A stretch of 64,000 nt of DNA from an uncultured Hungatella sp. (GCA_910585645.1 CAJUFP010000005.1:13233-77232); one strand, 5' to 3'; shown: positions 34,794 through 44,089, counted from the stretch's first letter. Made by a program: numbers and translations. Notes: generated by a model from the sequence alone, not told the origin.

Positions 34794-37550
34794 TTGGAAT
34801 TAAAACATATCAGGCCGGAGGATATCAGGGAAGCTCTGGAGATTGAGGAGGAATTTCAGGATATTGATCAGTTCTGCGCCTATCTGGAGACGTGTATTAA
34901 GGGGAGCGACAATACCAATGTGCGGGTGGGCATAAGAAGGCTGGTGAAGAATATCGCCCCGGAAGAGCGGCCGTCCAGGCGAACGTTTGAGGAAAATGTG
35001 GCGTGGATCCGCGCAAACTGCTTTATGGGAGAAAAACCAGAAGCGCCGAAGGCGGCTGCCAAACAGGAGCCAAAGCCGAAGATCCCGTCTCCTGTGAAAG
35101 CGTGTGATTTTGATCAGATACGGAATGACTATGAGACCAGCCTGTTTAAGGAGATCACTCCTCTGGAGGATGAGGATCTGGATTACTCGGCGGATATCGT
35201 CTTGCGGGAGGGCGGGATCATCACCCAGCAGAAAGGATTTGAGATCACCTGTTACAGAGGCGACCTGGATCTGGATACAGGAAAGGCGCTGATCACCGAG
35301 GCGGAGGGCAACCAGGTGCTTGCTCTTGGAAGGCTGGCCCGTCTGGAAGACGGCAGATACAGCGTGATCTTTGACAAAAAGGAGCAGATCCTCTACGACC
35401 GGTTTGCAGGCAGGAATCAGTTTCGGCTTGTGGTCTTTTCCGGAAAAGGACAGGGGTACAGCCGGATCTTTGACATGGATTTTGAACCTTTTTCTACAGA
35501 ACACGAGCGTCCGCTGTGCATTGACTTTGGCACCAGCAATACCACGGCAGGGTCCTACGGGATCAAAGACCCGCAAAAGGATGAGGCGGAGGTGGTTCCG
35601 TTTATTGATGTGACGGTAACGCCCAATAAGACAGATGTGAAGCTGTTGCCAACGGTGATCTATGTGGAAGACTGCTCTGACAGCAGCAATATCCGGTATT
35701 TATTTGGCTATGAGGCCCGCAGGCGGATCGAGGAGGAACACTACGAGTCAAAAGCTTCCGTATTTTACGAGATAAAGCGCTGGATCTCCTCAGCCAATGA
35801 GACGGAGGAGATCAGGGACAGCAAGAATAACCGGGCAAAACCTGCCAGAAAGTCCATCATAAAGGCATACCTTGACTATGTAATCGAATGCGCGGAGCAG
35901 TATTTTGAGACAAGGTTTGACAAGCTGCATTTTTCGGCTCCGGTTAAGCTGAAAGAGCAGTTTCTGTCCATTTTAACAGAACTGTATCGGGGTCAGAAGG
36001 AGATCCTGTCCGGCAGGGAAAGTATTGACGAGGGGATCGCCATTGTGTACAACCGGATCATCACCTTGATGTACAATGATATTAACAACCATAAAAATCA
36101 GGAAAAAAGCATCATGATCTTAGACTGTGGAGGCGGAACCACGGACCTTGCCAGCTGCGACTACTCCTACAAAGAGACCGACGCAGGGGTGGAGCTGACG
36201 CTGAAAACCGGTTTTGAAAACGGCAATTCTAATTTCGGCGGAAACAATATTACTTACCGCATCCTGCAGCTGCTAAAGATCAAGATCGCCGCCGCTTACC
36301 GCCCGGATTTGATGGACGACGGCGGGGAGATGATCCGGCTCATCGATAAATCCGAGAACAGTATTCTGGGGATCGTGGAGCGGGCAGCCAAAGGGGCTGT
36401 CTACAATTCCGACCAGGAAAACCATGAGGTTTATGAGAAGTTTCTGGACAATTACCACAGGGCGGAGACAGTGATCCCCACCATCTTTACAGGCAATGAG
36501 CGGTATCGGGGCTTTGAGGAGTTAAAGAAGATCAGAAGAAATTTCTACTATCTGTGGAGAAAGGCAGAGCAGATCAAGATCGATTTTTATAAAAATGAGC
36601 GGGTGGTGATGGATTTTAGCGGAAACCGGGAGGACCAGAATCTGATGGTGGCAGACGCGGATAATTATTATCTCTATTTCGCGGATGAGAAGACGGCCAA
36701 ACTGCAGAGAGTCAACGATCCCCTAAGCAAGGTGAGCATTACTATCAAGGAAATCAACCGGGCGATCTGCGGCGATGTGTATGCCCTGCTGTGCGGCCTG
36801 TTTGAGGATAAGACCGAGAATCACGGAGGCAAAAAGGTAGAAGATTTTGATTATTATAAGCTGTCAGGCCAGTCCTGCAAGATCACCCTCTTTTCAGAAC
36901 TTCTCAAGGAATACATCCCGGGGAGAAAACTGCGCCCTGCCATCAGGCAGAACGGAGAGAAGGAGAAGCGGGAGTCAGAGGAGCTGAAGCTGGACTGTAT
37001 CCTGGGAAGCATTCATTATGTAAGAGATCAGATGCGCCCGGAGATGAAGGTCATCACAGAACCACAGAAACCAAAGTTTATCTACAATGTTTGGATAAAG
37101 GGAACGCACACCGGCAACCGGAGGCTGTTTGACTGTCAGAGGCCGGACAAGATCCTGGCAGTGGTAAGCCACAGGAATACAAAAGAATATCCGATCATCA
37201 TCGCGGGGAAAGATGAGGTGAAGGAGCGGGAATTTATATTCCGGCTGGCGGACGCGGAACCTGGCGATGAATTGTGGACAACTACGGACATCGAAAACAA
37301 GCTCTTAAGAAAAGGCAACGTGGAGGAAGGGGGAGTGAAGGAGTTTCTATCAGAGCTTAAGGAGATGGCGGGAGAAGACGGGGAGCCTGTGAACGTTGTG
37401 TTTGCCCTTCCTCCCAAAGACGGATACGGGATCTATCTGGGGCAGATACAGGCAAGGGACAGCCAAGATAGGAAAGAATACCGCTTTTTGAAGTTTGAAT
37501 ATGAAAGTTTTGAGGACGCGTCTAAGACATTTTTTGATGGAAAAAGGTAG
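34794..37550 (+). CDS. SrfB-like Hsp70/actin-fold ATPase, fourth of four
   Basis: A 918-residue protein starting at TTG after GAGGGGAAAG. An N-terminal helical domain (about 1-90), a linker, and a beta-rich domain (about 110-235) precede a nucleotide-binding core. The core has phosphate-1 CIDFGTSNTTAGSYG (about 242-256) and phosphate-2 ILDCGGGTTDLAS (about 442-454). A long helical insertion separates later core elements, and the C-terminal 150 residues are beta-rich (FIYNVWIKGTHTGNRRLF). The size and the position beside dynamin-like genes recall SrfB of the Salmonella SrfABC set, also an Hsp70-like protein. The similarity is in architecture, not proven by alignment. Confidence 0.75.
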   Translation: MELKHIRPEDIREALEIEEEFQDIDQFCAYLETCIKGSDNTNVRVGIRRLVKNIAPEERPSRRTFEENVAWIRANCFMGEKPEAPKAAAKQEPKPKIPSPVKACDFDQIRNDYETSLFKEITPLEDEDLDYSADIVLREGGIITQQKGFEITCYRGDLDLDTGKALITEAEGNQVLALGRLARLEDGRYSVIFDKKEQILYDRFAGRNQFRLVVFSGKGQGYSRIFDMDFEPFSTEHERPLCIDFGTSNTTAGSYGIKDPQKDEAEVVPFIDVTVTPNKTDVKLLPTVIYVEDCSDSSNIRYLFGYEARRRIEEEHYESKASVFYEIKRWISSANETEEIRDSKNNRAKPARKSIIKAYLDYVIECAEQYFETRFDKLHFSAPVKLKEQFLSILTELYRGQKEILSGRESIDEGIAIVYNRIITLMYNDINNHKNQEKSIMILDCGGGTTDLASCDYSYKETDAGVELTLKTGFENGNSNFGGNNITYRILQLLKIKIAAAYRPDLMDDGGEMIRLIDKSENSILGIVERAAKGAVYNSDQENHEVYEKFLDNYHRAETVIPTIFTGNERYRGFEELKKIRRNFYYLWRKAEQIKIDFYKNERVVMDFSGNREDQNLMVADADNYYLYFADEKTAKLQRVNDPLSKVSITIKEINRAICGDVYALLCGLFEDKTENHGGKKVEDFDYYKLSGQSCKITLFSELLKEYIPGRKLRPAIRQNGEKEKRESEELKLDCILGSIHYVRDQMRPEMKVITEPQKPKFIYNVWIKGTHTGNRRLFDCQRPDKILAVVSHRNTKEYPIIIAGKDEVKEREFIFRLADAEPGDELWTTTDIENKLLRKGNVEEGGVKEFLSELKEMAGEDGEPVNVVFALPPKDGYGIYLGQIQARDSQDRKEYRFLKFEYESFEDASKTFFDGKR

Positions 37551-37576
37551 ATTCCAAAGATGAGGTGGACCGGTTT

Positions 37577-38407
37577 ATGAGAAGAAGTGAGATTCAGTTC
37601 AAGAATGGTTCCATATTGCGAAAAGAAATGCTGGAGGAACTGTACGGTTATCCGAGAGCGGCGCTGGAAAGCTATTATGCCTCTTTTGGAGACGGCATCT
37701 TGTACGGGCTGTCCTGGAAAGAGGAGGCTGTGGGACGGCATTTCATATGTCCCGGGGCGCTTAAGTTTCGGGGGGAGATCTATTTTCAGAGAGAACCTCT
37801 GTGGGTTGAGGGGTATTTTCAGGACCATAAAGATCAGCGCCTGGAGACTGACCGAAAATACCGCCTGTTCTTTCTGCCCGGGATGGAGGGTGAGGAATCG
37901 GGGAGAAAGGTGGCCAGACTGGAACTTACGCTGATCCAGAGCGACCGGCTGCAGGAGGCCATGGAAAAGGGATATTATTATTCCTATGTAAGCGTGGACG
38001 GCGAGAAAGGGCTGATGCCTGTGGAGGACCGAAACGGTCTGTACGGGCTGTACGCGGGAACGGGGAGATACGGGTATCGGCTGCCGCTCTTGGAATTGGA
38101 GAAATTGACTCCGATACTGGAAAAAAAGACGGACAAGCACTGTCTGGATTATGAGATCCTGGGATATCTCTACAGCGGCGATCCGGCTCCGACAGAACTG
38201 ATCGCTCTGTATGTCCATGAATATCTGGCCCAGGAAGGGAGGGCGGGGGAGGCCGACGCAGGCAGACCCCGGGCTCTCCTGGAAGAGTTTCGAAAGGCTG
38301 CAAAAGGCCTGGAGAGCAGACAGGTCCGGGTGGTGGAGATGGAAAGGGAACGGGAGGACGTAAGGGTGGATGCGGTGGAGGAGATCGCAGGGCAGGGGGT
38401 ATTGTAA
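37577..38407 (+). CDS. Hypothetical protein (276 aa)
   Basis: Not recognised. Start chosen at ATG 37577, with GAGGTGG 7 bases upstream; an in-frame GTG at 37565 is the alternative. The first half is mixed alpha/beta with many aromatic residues (YPRAALESYYASFGDGILYG). The region about 175-215 reads as a compact helical unit (HCLDYEILGYLYSGDPAPTE), and the C-terminal 60 residues form an Arg/Glu-rich helix. There is no signal peptide or membrane segment. It follows the SrfB-like gene by 26 bases and is the last gene before the radical-SAM cassette, so probably belongs to the chaperone block. Confidence 0.6.
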   Translation: MRRSEIQFKNGSILRKEMLEELYGYPRAALESYYASFGDGILYGLSWKEEAVGRHFICPGALKFRGEIYFQREPLWVEGYFQDHKDQRLETDRKYRLFFLPGMEGEESGRKVARLELTLIQSDRLQEAMEKGYYYSYVSVDGEKGLMPVEDRNGLYGLYAGTGRYGYRLPLLELEKLTPILEKKTDKHCLDYEILGYLYSGDPAPTELIALYVHEYLAQEGRAGEADAGRPRALLEEFRKAAKGLESRQVRVVEMEREREDVRVDAVEEIAGQGVL

Positions 38408-38446
38408 AGATACAAAGTATAAGAGAAAAGGGAGAAGGAGTAAGGA

Positions 38447-39799
38447 ATGAATGTATTGTTTATGAATATCTCAAAGCAGTGGGAGGGCAGGACCTACCGG
38501 GAGTACCCATATGGGCTTGGGATCCTGGCAACGCTGACCGCGCAGGCGGGATATGACGTCCATATTTTGGATATGGCAGTGGACAGCCGGGACTATTTGA
38601 CTGTAGTGAAAGAGATCCGGCCTGATGTGATAGCCGTTTCCTTTTTATCTCCTTCTGTGCAAAAGGCGGCGGAAGTGATACGGCGTTTGAAGGGGTTTTT
38701 TGAAGGGAAGATCCTTGCGGGGGGAATCCACAGCACCCTTTATCCGGAGGCTGTGCTGGACTATGGGGCCGATATCGTGATGCTGGGGGAAGGGGAATTA
38801 ACGATCGTTCCCCTTCTGCGCCGCATAGAGGAGGAAGGTCCTTTGACAGAGGACTGTCTTGCCGGGATTCCAAACCTGGTATACCGGGATGGTTTTGGCG
38901 GGATCTGCCGGACAATGGCTCAAAAACAATCGGTAGATCTGGATCTGCTTCCCATCATGGACCGCAATCTGTTTGATCTGAGTCTCTATGATCATCATAC
39001 CATCTTAACCAGCCGGTGCTGTCCTTATGGATGCCGCTTCTGCTGTTCCTGGGCCCCGGGGGGAAAGAGGGGAAGGATCATGTCCTCTGACCGCATTTTG
39101 CAGGAGCTGGAATGGCTGGTGGATCAATATGGCGCCTTAACGCTCTACTGGGGAGACGAGATCTTCTTCTGGGAGAGGGAGGCCCGCCTGGCCTTTTGCA
39201 GGCAGTTAAAGGGAAGGCGTCTTCCCATAAAATTTATCATACAGCTGCGGGCGGATCTGGTGGAAGAGCCGCTGATCAAGGAGCTGATGGCAGTTGGCTG
39301 CGTGAAACTGTGCATCGGCGCGGAGAGCGGTTCCGACCGGCTATTGGAAACTGCCAACAAGAGGATCCGCGCGGCACAGATTGAAAAAGCCATTGATATC
39401 TGTGTAAAAGCCGGTTTGGCCTGCAAGACGTGGTGGATGGTGGGCCTGCCGGGCGGCGGAAGAGAAGAACAACTAAAGGCTCTGGATATCATTAAGCGGA
39501 CCATGCCCAATGAAGTTGCGGTTCACCAGTTTGTGCCTTTGCCAGGCTCCGAGTTTTGGGATCACGCAAAACAGTACGGCATCCATCTGCCAAAGGAGAC
39601 TTCCTTTGAAAATCTAAACTATTACAGCGATCCCAAAAATCTGGTTTATGATTATATTTCCGGCCAGGAATTATATGATATTTTGAAGCAATATGAGGAA
39701 ACTCTTTTAAGTTTGGGGTATATCCCTACAGATCAGGCGGACGCGGCATCCAGGTATGTTTTTACTACGCCATTCCAAAATACCACATTTAACATATGA
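38447..39799 (+). CDS. Cobalamin-dependent radical SAM protein
   Basis: A 450-residue enzyme. Residues about 1-150 match the B12-binding fold (PYGLGILATLTAQAGYDVHI, then DVIAVSFLSPSV, LAGGIHSTLYPE and VMLGEGE). The radical SAM core follows with the [4Fe-4S] motif CPYGCRFC (about 196-203) and the barrel strands KLCIGAESGSDRLL and WWMVGLPGG. Such B12-radical SAM enzymes carry out methylations or ring rearrangements on unactivated carbons. The target is unknown. It begins a five-gene cassette with another radical SAM enzyme and nucleotide-type kinases, which hints at small-molecule or nucleotide chemistry rather than injection. The ATG follows GGGAGAAGGAG. Confidence 0.88.
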   Translation: MNVLFMNISKQWEGRTYREYPYGLGILATLTAQAGYDVHILDMAVDSRDYLTVVKEIRPDVIAVSFLSPSVQKAAEVIRRLKGFFEGKILAGGIHSTLYPEAVLDYGADIVMLGEGELTIVPLLRRIEEEGPLTEDCLAGIPNLVYRDGFGGICRTMAQKQSVDLDLLPIMDRNLFDLSLYDHHTILTSRCCPYGCRFCCSWAPGGKRGRIMSSDRILQELEWLVDQYGALTLYWGDEIFFWEREARLAFCRQLKGRRLPIKFIIQLRADLVEEPLIKELMAVGCVKLCIGAESGSDRLLETANKRIRAAQIEKAIDICVKAGLACKTWWMVGLPGGGREEQLKALDIIKRTMPNEVAVHQFVPLPGSEFWDHAKQYGIHLPKETSFENLNYYSDPKNLVYDYISGQELYDILKQYEETLLSLGYIPTDQADAASRYVFTTPFQNTTFNI

Positions 39800-39820
39800 A
39801 ACTGTGAGCGAAGGTGAAAG

Positions 39821-40753
39821 ATGATGTTGAAAAAAAGTAAATACCTGAGGATATCCGTGACAAATATATGCAATTTATCTTGTTTTTATTGTCATAAAGA
39901 AGGGAACCATTCCCCGGATCAAAACATGCTATCTCCCAGAGAGATACAAACCCTATGCCGCATAGGGCTTGCTATGGGATATGAAAAGTTTAAGCTTACC
40001 GGCGGAGAGCCTACCACGCGCCGGGATATCTGTGAGATCATCTCCGGGCTGGCAGCGCTGGGACTTCCGGATCTGTCCATGATCACCAATGGAACAACGC
40101 TGGCGGATCAGGCGGCGGATTTGTGGAAGGCAGGACTTAGAAGAGTTAATGTCACATTAAACACCTTAAACCCGAAACGGTTTCAATCCATACAGGGAAA
40201 CGGGACGGTTTCCGTGGATTCGATTCTGGAGGGGATATCTGCGGCTAAGAGGGTTGGCTTTCAGAATATTAAAATGAATTTTGTGTATTTTGACGACGAC
40301 AGTGAAAAGGATCTAAAGGAGTTACTTGATTTTTCAGGGGAATGTGGATGCACCTTGGTTGTGCTTCCCGTGCTGTCAAAACAGTCCTTTTATTCTCTTG
40401 ACTTTTTGTACCGGAAGCTTCAGTCTTACGGGATTGCTAAAGAGGAATTGATCGTTGACCGGGAAGGGATACGCAAGCGGTTGATACAGATGAAATCAGG
40501 CGCTGTTGCCCTGCTTCGGGTGGATGAACTGGCAGATCGAAAACCCTATGTCTTTTGCTCTGACTGTGGGGACAAGGAAGAATGCCGGGAGGGGATATTC
40601 CCTGTGAGGGTATCTGCCAATGGGGAATTAATCCCCTGTATGGCAAGTCTAAAGCATAGGATCCCCATCGCCCACCTGCTTGCGGATCAGAATGAGACGG
40701 CCATCAGGCAGGCGTTTGCCGCGATCGAAGGGTGGTGCTGTCCGTGTGAATAA
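39821..40753 (+). CDS. MoaA-like radical SAM protein
   Basis: A 310-residue radical SAM enzyme. The cluster motif is CNLSCFYCHKEG (CxxxCxxC, about residues 17-24). GGEPTTRRDI is the typical SAM-contacting motif and the barrel is continued by MITNGTTL and NVTLNTLNP. A second cysteine group near the C-terminus (FCSDCGDKEEC, then a Cys after LIP) could bind an auxiliary cluster as in MoaA or SPASM-like enzymes. MoaA itself makes the molybdopterin precursor, but no other moa genes are near, so a different substrate is likely. It overlaps the following kinase-like gene by 8 bases, which ties the two together. Confidence 0.85.
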   Translation: MMLKKSKYLRISVTNICNLSCFYCHKEGNHSPDQNMLSPREIQTLCRIGLAMGYEKFKLTGGEPTTRRDICEIISGLAALGLPDLSMITNGTTLADQAADLWKAGLRRVNVTLNTLNPKRFQSIQGNGTVSVDSILEGISAAKRVGFQNIKMNFVYFDDDSEKDLKELLDFSGECGCTLVVLPVLSKQSFYSLDFLYRKLQSYGIAKEELIVDREGIRKRLIQMKSGAVALLRVDELADRKPYVFCSDCGDKEECREGIFPVRVSANGELIPCMASLKHRIPIAHLLADQNETAIRQAFAAIEGWCCPCE

Positions 40754-41423
40754 ACCGCCATATATCTGCTTTGAGGGCCTGGATGGTTCCGGAAAAAGTA
40801 CCATAGTGAAACGAATCGTCCCATTGTTGGAGCAGCAGGGATATAAAGTGCAGAGCGTATGCCCCACAAAGGCAGGCTGTCAATGCCGCGGTATAGAAAC
40901 GATATTCCACAGATTTCCCTGTCTGCATCGGTATCGCTTTTTGCGGATGTTTTTATACGCCCATCGCTCTAATTACGCGGCAGATCACATGGACCGGAAT
41001 GCGGATCTGCTTTTGGGCGACCGGAGTTTGGTTACAAGTTATATCTGCAGATGGACCCGCTCTCCGCTGCGCAATCGTTTTGTGGTATTTTTGGTTGACC
41101 GATTAGAATACAAGATCCCGGCTCCTGATCACATCATCTATCTGGATGTCCCTCACCAGGTACTTTGTCAGAGGCTATCCGGACGGGGGATGCGGGATAT
41201 TGATGAGACAGAAAAGCGTTCCAGGGAAATGAGACAAGCCTATGATATGCTTCGATCGCAGAAGGCAGTGGTCAGGCGTCTTCGGGGAGCGACATGGCAC
41301 AGCATAAATGGAGATCAGCAGGAAGAAGCCGTGTGCCGCGACGCGCTGGGTATCATTATGCCGTTATTGAAAAAGACTGAATTAAGAAAGGAAGATACAA
41401 AATGCCTACCAAGATCACATTAG
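40746..41423 (+). CDS. Thymidylate-kinase-like P-loop protein
   Basis: A 225-residue protein starting at GTG 40746, just inside the end of the radical SAM gene. P-loop GLDGSGKST is at about residues 10-18. A DRS motif (LLGDRSLVTSY) resembles the DR(Y/H) motif of thymidylate kinases, and IIYLDVPHQVLCQRLSGRG matches the lid-region strand and helix. Cysteines cluster in residues 32-55 (CPTKAGCQC), where TMP kinase normally has the base-binding loop, so the substrate may differ. The cell's standard tmk is probably elsewhere. It overlaps the GreA-like gene by 22 bases. Confidence 0.75.
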   Translation: MNKPPYICFEGLDGSGKSTIVKRIVPLLEQQGYKVQSVCPTKAGCQCRGIETIFHRFPCLHRYRFLRMFLYAHRSNYAADHMDRNADLLLGDRSLVTSYICRWTRSPLRNRFVVFLVDRLEYKIPAPDHIIYLDVPHQVLCQRLSGRGMRDIDETEKRSREMRQAYDMLRSQKAVVRRLRGATWHSINGDQQEEAVCRDALGIIMPLLKKTELRKEDTKCLPRSH

Positions 41424-41917
41424 AAGGAAAACAGAAAATTGAAGAGAATATCCGGGAATTGATGGAGGAACTTAAGCAGCTGCGGAAAGAAAAAGTAGTG
41501 GCCTACAATCTTACAGGAGATACCTGGCATGACAACCCATATTTTAATAAATTGGAACAGGATGAGCGGGCTTTGAACACAAAGATCAACGAGGCCCAGG
41601 AGATTTTAAAAAACGCGGAGATCGTAGACAGCGCCAGCCGCAATATGGAAACGGTTGAGATCGGTTCTATTGTAGAATGTATCTGCAATTATCTTGACCT
41701 GGAAGAAACGGAAAATGAAATTTTCGAGATCGTGGGTCATGGGGAAGCTGATGTGAACAACGGAAAGATTCACTATGATTCATTAGTTGCCCAGAATATT
41801 ATGGGACTTCATTTGAATGACACTGTTGTCTTCACTACTCCGGGCGGAAAAGTGGAGTATAAGATCGCGGCATTTTATGAAGACTGGGAAAGCGCTAAAA
41901 AGGAACGGGGAAATTAG
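41402..41917 (+). CDS. GreA/GreB-family transcription factor (atypical)
   Basis: A 171-residue protein with the Gre layout: N-terminal coiled-coil (about 9-75) and C-terminal FKBP-like domain (about 85-165; IGSIVECICNYL and VVFTTPGGKVEYKI). In GreA the coiled-coil tip has a conserved GDLSENAEY with two acidic residues that activate RNA polymerase cleavage. Here the tip reads GDTWHDNPY (residues 39-47), keeping acidic residues at both positions (Asp 40, Asp 44) but otherwise changed. It may still enter the polymerase secondary channel with altered activity. As part of a kinase/radical SAM cassette it looks like a dedicated paralogue, not the housekeeping factor. Confidence 0.8.
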   Translation: MPTKITLEGKQKIEENIRELMEELKQLRKEKVVAYNLTGDTWHDNPYFNKLEQDERALNTKINEAQEILKNAEIVDSASRNMETVEIGSIVECICNYLDLEETENEIFEIVGHGEADVNNGKIHYDSLVAQNIMGLHLNDTVVFTTPGGKVEYKIAAFYEDWESAKKERGN

Positions 41918-42487
41918 ATGAAGGAACCAAGGATCATTTTTTTCTGCGGACCACACTGCAGCGGAAAAAGCAGTATACTGACCCAATTATATGAAGAAGG
42001 GATTTTTTCTGCCTGGGGAAATGAGATTGGCAAAGAGCTGTTTTACCAACGGGGCTTTGATACGGCAAAACAGGATGAAGCGTTTGAACTGGAAGTCAGC
42101 CAAAGAGAATTGGAACGGGATGCCGCATATGCCCACAGGAGGGGAATGATCGGGATCGAATCTTGGCATCCGGGAAATCTGGCCTATGCCATGGTGCGAA
42201 ATCCAAATTCTGTCCCCAAATTAGTTTCCGGCATGATGCGTTCTCCTTTGATTTCCAATGCGTATGGAATCCGGCTGTCCGTGTCCCGGGAGATCATTTT
42301 TAACCGCACAAAAACGTTTAAGGATGATCCCGGTTGGGCGGCTGATTTTTATACGAAAATTGACGGGTGTTTAGATGTCTGTTTGACTAAGCTTAATTTG
42401 TGGGAGAGAAGCGTATGTATTAATGCGGACGGAGATTTTGATACGGTGCTCAAAGAGGTTAAGGAGGTTGTAAGGAGGTTTTGCTAG
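41918..42487 (+). CDS. P-loop kinase/NTPase
   Basis: A 189-residue protein that begins on the base right after the GreA-like stop. A clear P-loop CGPHCSGKSS (residues about 9-18) lies in an AAA/adenylate-kinase-like fold, with a short strand after helix-rich regions and a basic segment (SVSREIIFNRTKTF) that could be an arginine-finger lid. No Walker B Asp is obvious. Small-molecule kinase or deoxynucleoside kinase is the likely general class; the substrate is not visible. It is the last member of the five-gene cassette, followed by a new promoter-like region. Confidence 0.7.
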   Translation: MKEPRIIFFCGPHCSGKSSILTQLYEEGIFSAWGNEIGKELFYQRGFDTAKQDEAFELEVSQRELERDAAYAHRRGMIGIESWHPGNLAYAMVRNPNSVPKLVSGMMRSPLISNAYGIRLSVSREIIFNRTKTFKDDPGWAADFYTKIDGCLDVCLTKLNLWERSVCINADGDFDTVLKEVKEVVRRFC

Positions 42488-42501
42488 GATAGAGGCCAAA
42501 T

Positions 42502-42531
42502 TTACAAACTTATCCCCCCAGGCAATATAAT
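42502..42531 (+). promoter_or_regulatory. Candidate promoter for the YARHG gene
   Basis: TTACAA at 42502-42507 and TATAAT at 42526-42531 with an 18-base spacer, 45 bases before the next start codon. Confidence 0.4.
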
Positions 42532-42576
42532 AAGAAAGAGTGAAAACAAAAATATGCCTGAAAAAGGGGGAACTGT

Positions 42577-44067
42577 ATGGAAAAGTATGTGCTGCTGTTC
42601 GCTGGAACCGGGATTGTCTATATGATAGCCGCAATCGGACGCAGAATCGCCAATATCATAGTGAAGGATGACCCGGATCCCGCTAAGATCAAACGGACCA
42701 AGATCATCGGATGGGTCCTGGAGAAACTGTCTATAGCGGCGCTGATCTTAGCGGCTGTCTATATATGCATGGATCACATGGCCACCCAAACCTACATAGA
42801 CACTTTAAAAAGCTGCGTATTCACAGGGACCACGGATACGGTGGGCAATGTGTTCGGCGGCTTTTACGGAAAGATAGAGTGGGAGGTAAAGGACCCGGCC
42901 TCAAAGGAGAAGAATCACAAGTACATCATTATGACCGGCCAATGCTACCGGGAGGCGGCGATGGCAAGCGGAAAAGAGCTGGTGGATGTGGAGATCGTAT
43001 TTGACGCCTGGAAGACCATGGAGGACTACTACCAGTTTAGCAGGCTTTACGGCCTGGTAAATGGAACCATGTTAAGTGACGAGGAATTTTCGGCGCTGAT
43101 GGAAGATACTTATGGAGCCAGCCTGGACATAACCAATATGTTTGATGACGGATTAAGCGACGGGTTGTCTGCGTTTGCGGACTTTTACATATCGGATCTG
43201 AACAAAAGGCTGTACAGCGGAAAATATATCAGCTATTATGACGGCCAGGACCAGGGCGGTGGGGAAGCGGTGGCAGCGGAATCTACCGAAGGGTCAGGAT
43301 CCGGATTTGGCGACCAGGCGGCCCAGGCGCAAAGGACAATGGAGACCCAGGAGGAAGAATTTTACTATGAGCCGGAGGATGTGTACGAGGAATCGGATCC
43401 GTCATGGGAAGAGTACGCTTACCAGGAAAATCCCACATCTTACGAGGATCCTGACAACAGCCAGGAATACCTGCTGCCGGACAGCGACACCCGCCTGCTT
43501 ACGGACGCTGATGTAAGCGGATTATCCCCGGAGGAGCTTCGGATCGCCAAGAATGAGATCTACGCAAGACATGGACGTATGTTCACCTCGGAGGATCTGA
43601 AGGCATATTTTGGGTCAAAATCCTGGTATCAGGGCAGCGTGCCGGCGGAGGCGTTCAGTGAAAGCGTATTTAGCCAGACGGAGAAGGACAATATCACATT
43701 TATCCAGAAGTATATAGACGATCCCTCCCGTGTGGCGGCGGATACGGGTTACAGGCAGAGGGGACTGGCGATCAATGATCCTCAGGCGATACCGCAGATC
43801 CCGGGGACTTACTACTATTACTCCGACACGTCAGATAAAAACCGTATGAGTATGGAACTGCATGTGGAAGAGGGATGGGCCTATATGAGTTTTAATGAAG
43901 ACGGCCACCAGTATATGAGGTCTATTGATCTTTATAATATCAATGACCAGGAGTATGCAGATGAGTCGGGGGATGTGGGGATCTATTTTGACGACTATGG
44001 AAGGATCGCCACGTATCATGACAGCGTGGACGGAGGATATAATGGGGCTTATACGTTTCTTCCTTAA
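42577..44067 (+). CDS. Membrane-anchored YARHG-domain protein
   Basis: A 496-residue protein. Two hydrophobic helices near the N-terminus (YVLLFAGTGIVYMIAAIG, and LSIAALILAAVYICM at about residues 50-64) anchor it in the membrane. An extracellular-type part follows, with a Gln/Glu/Ser-rich linker (about 220-290) and a YARHG domain (about 305-380; ELRIAKNEIYARHGRMFTS and SWYQGSVPAEAFSE). YARHG domains are found on Gram-positive cell-surface proteins and are thought to bind envelope components. The C-terminal 100 residues are beta-rich with Tyr/Asp. Own promoter and terminator make it a single-gene unit. It could anchor cluster products at the envelope. Confidence 0.85.
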   Translation: MEKYVLLFAGTGIVYMIAAIGRRIANIIVKDDPDPAKIKRTKIIGWVLEKLSIAALILAAVYICMDHMATQTYIDTLKSCVFTGTTDTVGNVFGGFYGKIEWEVKDPASKEKNHKYIIMTGQCYREAAMASGKELVDVEIVFDAWKTMEDYYQFSRLYGLVNGTMLSDEEFSALMEDTYGASLDITNMFDDGLSDGLSAFADFYISDLNKRLYSGKYISYYDGQDQGGGEAVAAESTEGSGSGFGDQAAQAQRTMETQEEEFYYEPEDVYEESDPSWEEYAYQENPTSYEDPDNSQEYLLPDSDTRLLTDADVSGLSPEELRIAKNEIYARHGRMFTSEDLKAYFGSKSWYQGSVPAEAFSESVFSQTEKDNITFIQKYIDDPSRVAADTGYRQRGLAINDPQAIPQIPGTYYYYSDTSDKNRMSMELHVEEGWAYMSFNEDGHQYMRSIDLYNINDQEYADESGDVGIYFDDYGRIATYHDSVDGGYNGAYTFLP

Positions 44068-44089
44068 AGAAATGTGATCGTTGCGAAGG

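Noticed and set aside
39821..40753. Molybdenum cofactor gene moaA
   Set aside because: Radical SAM pattern is MoaA-like, but no other molybdenum cofactor genes are near and the context is a different cassette.
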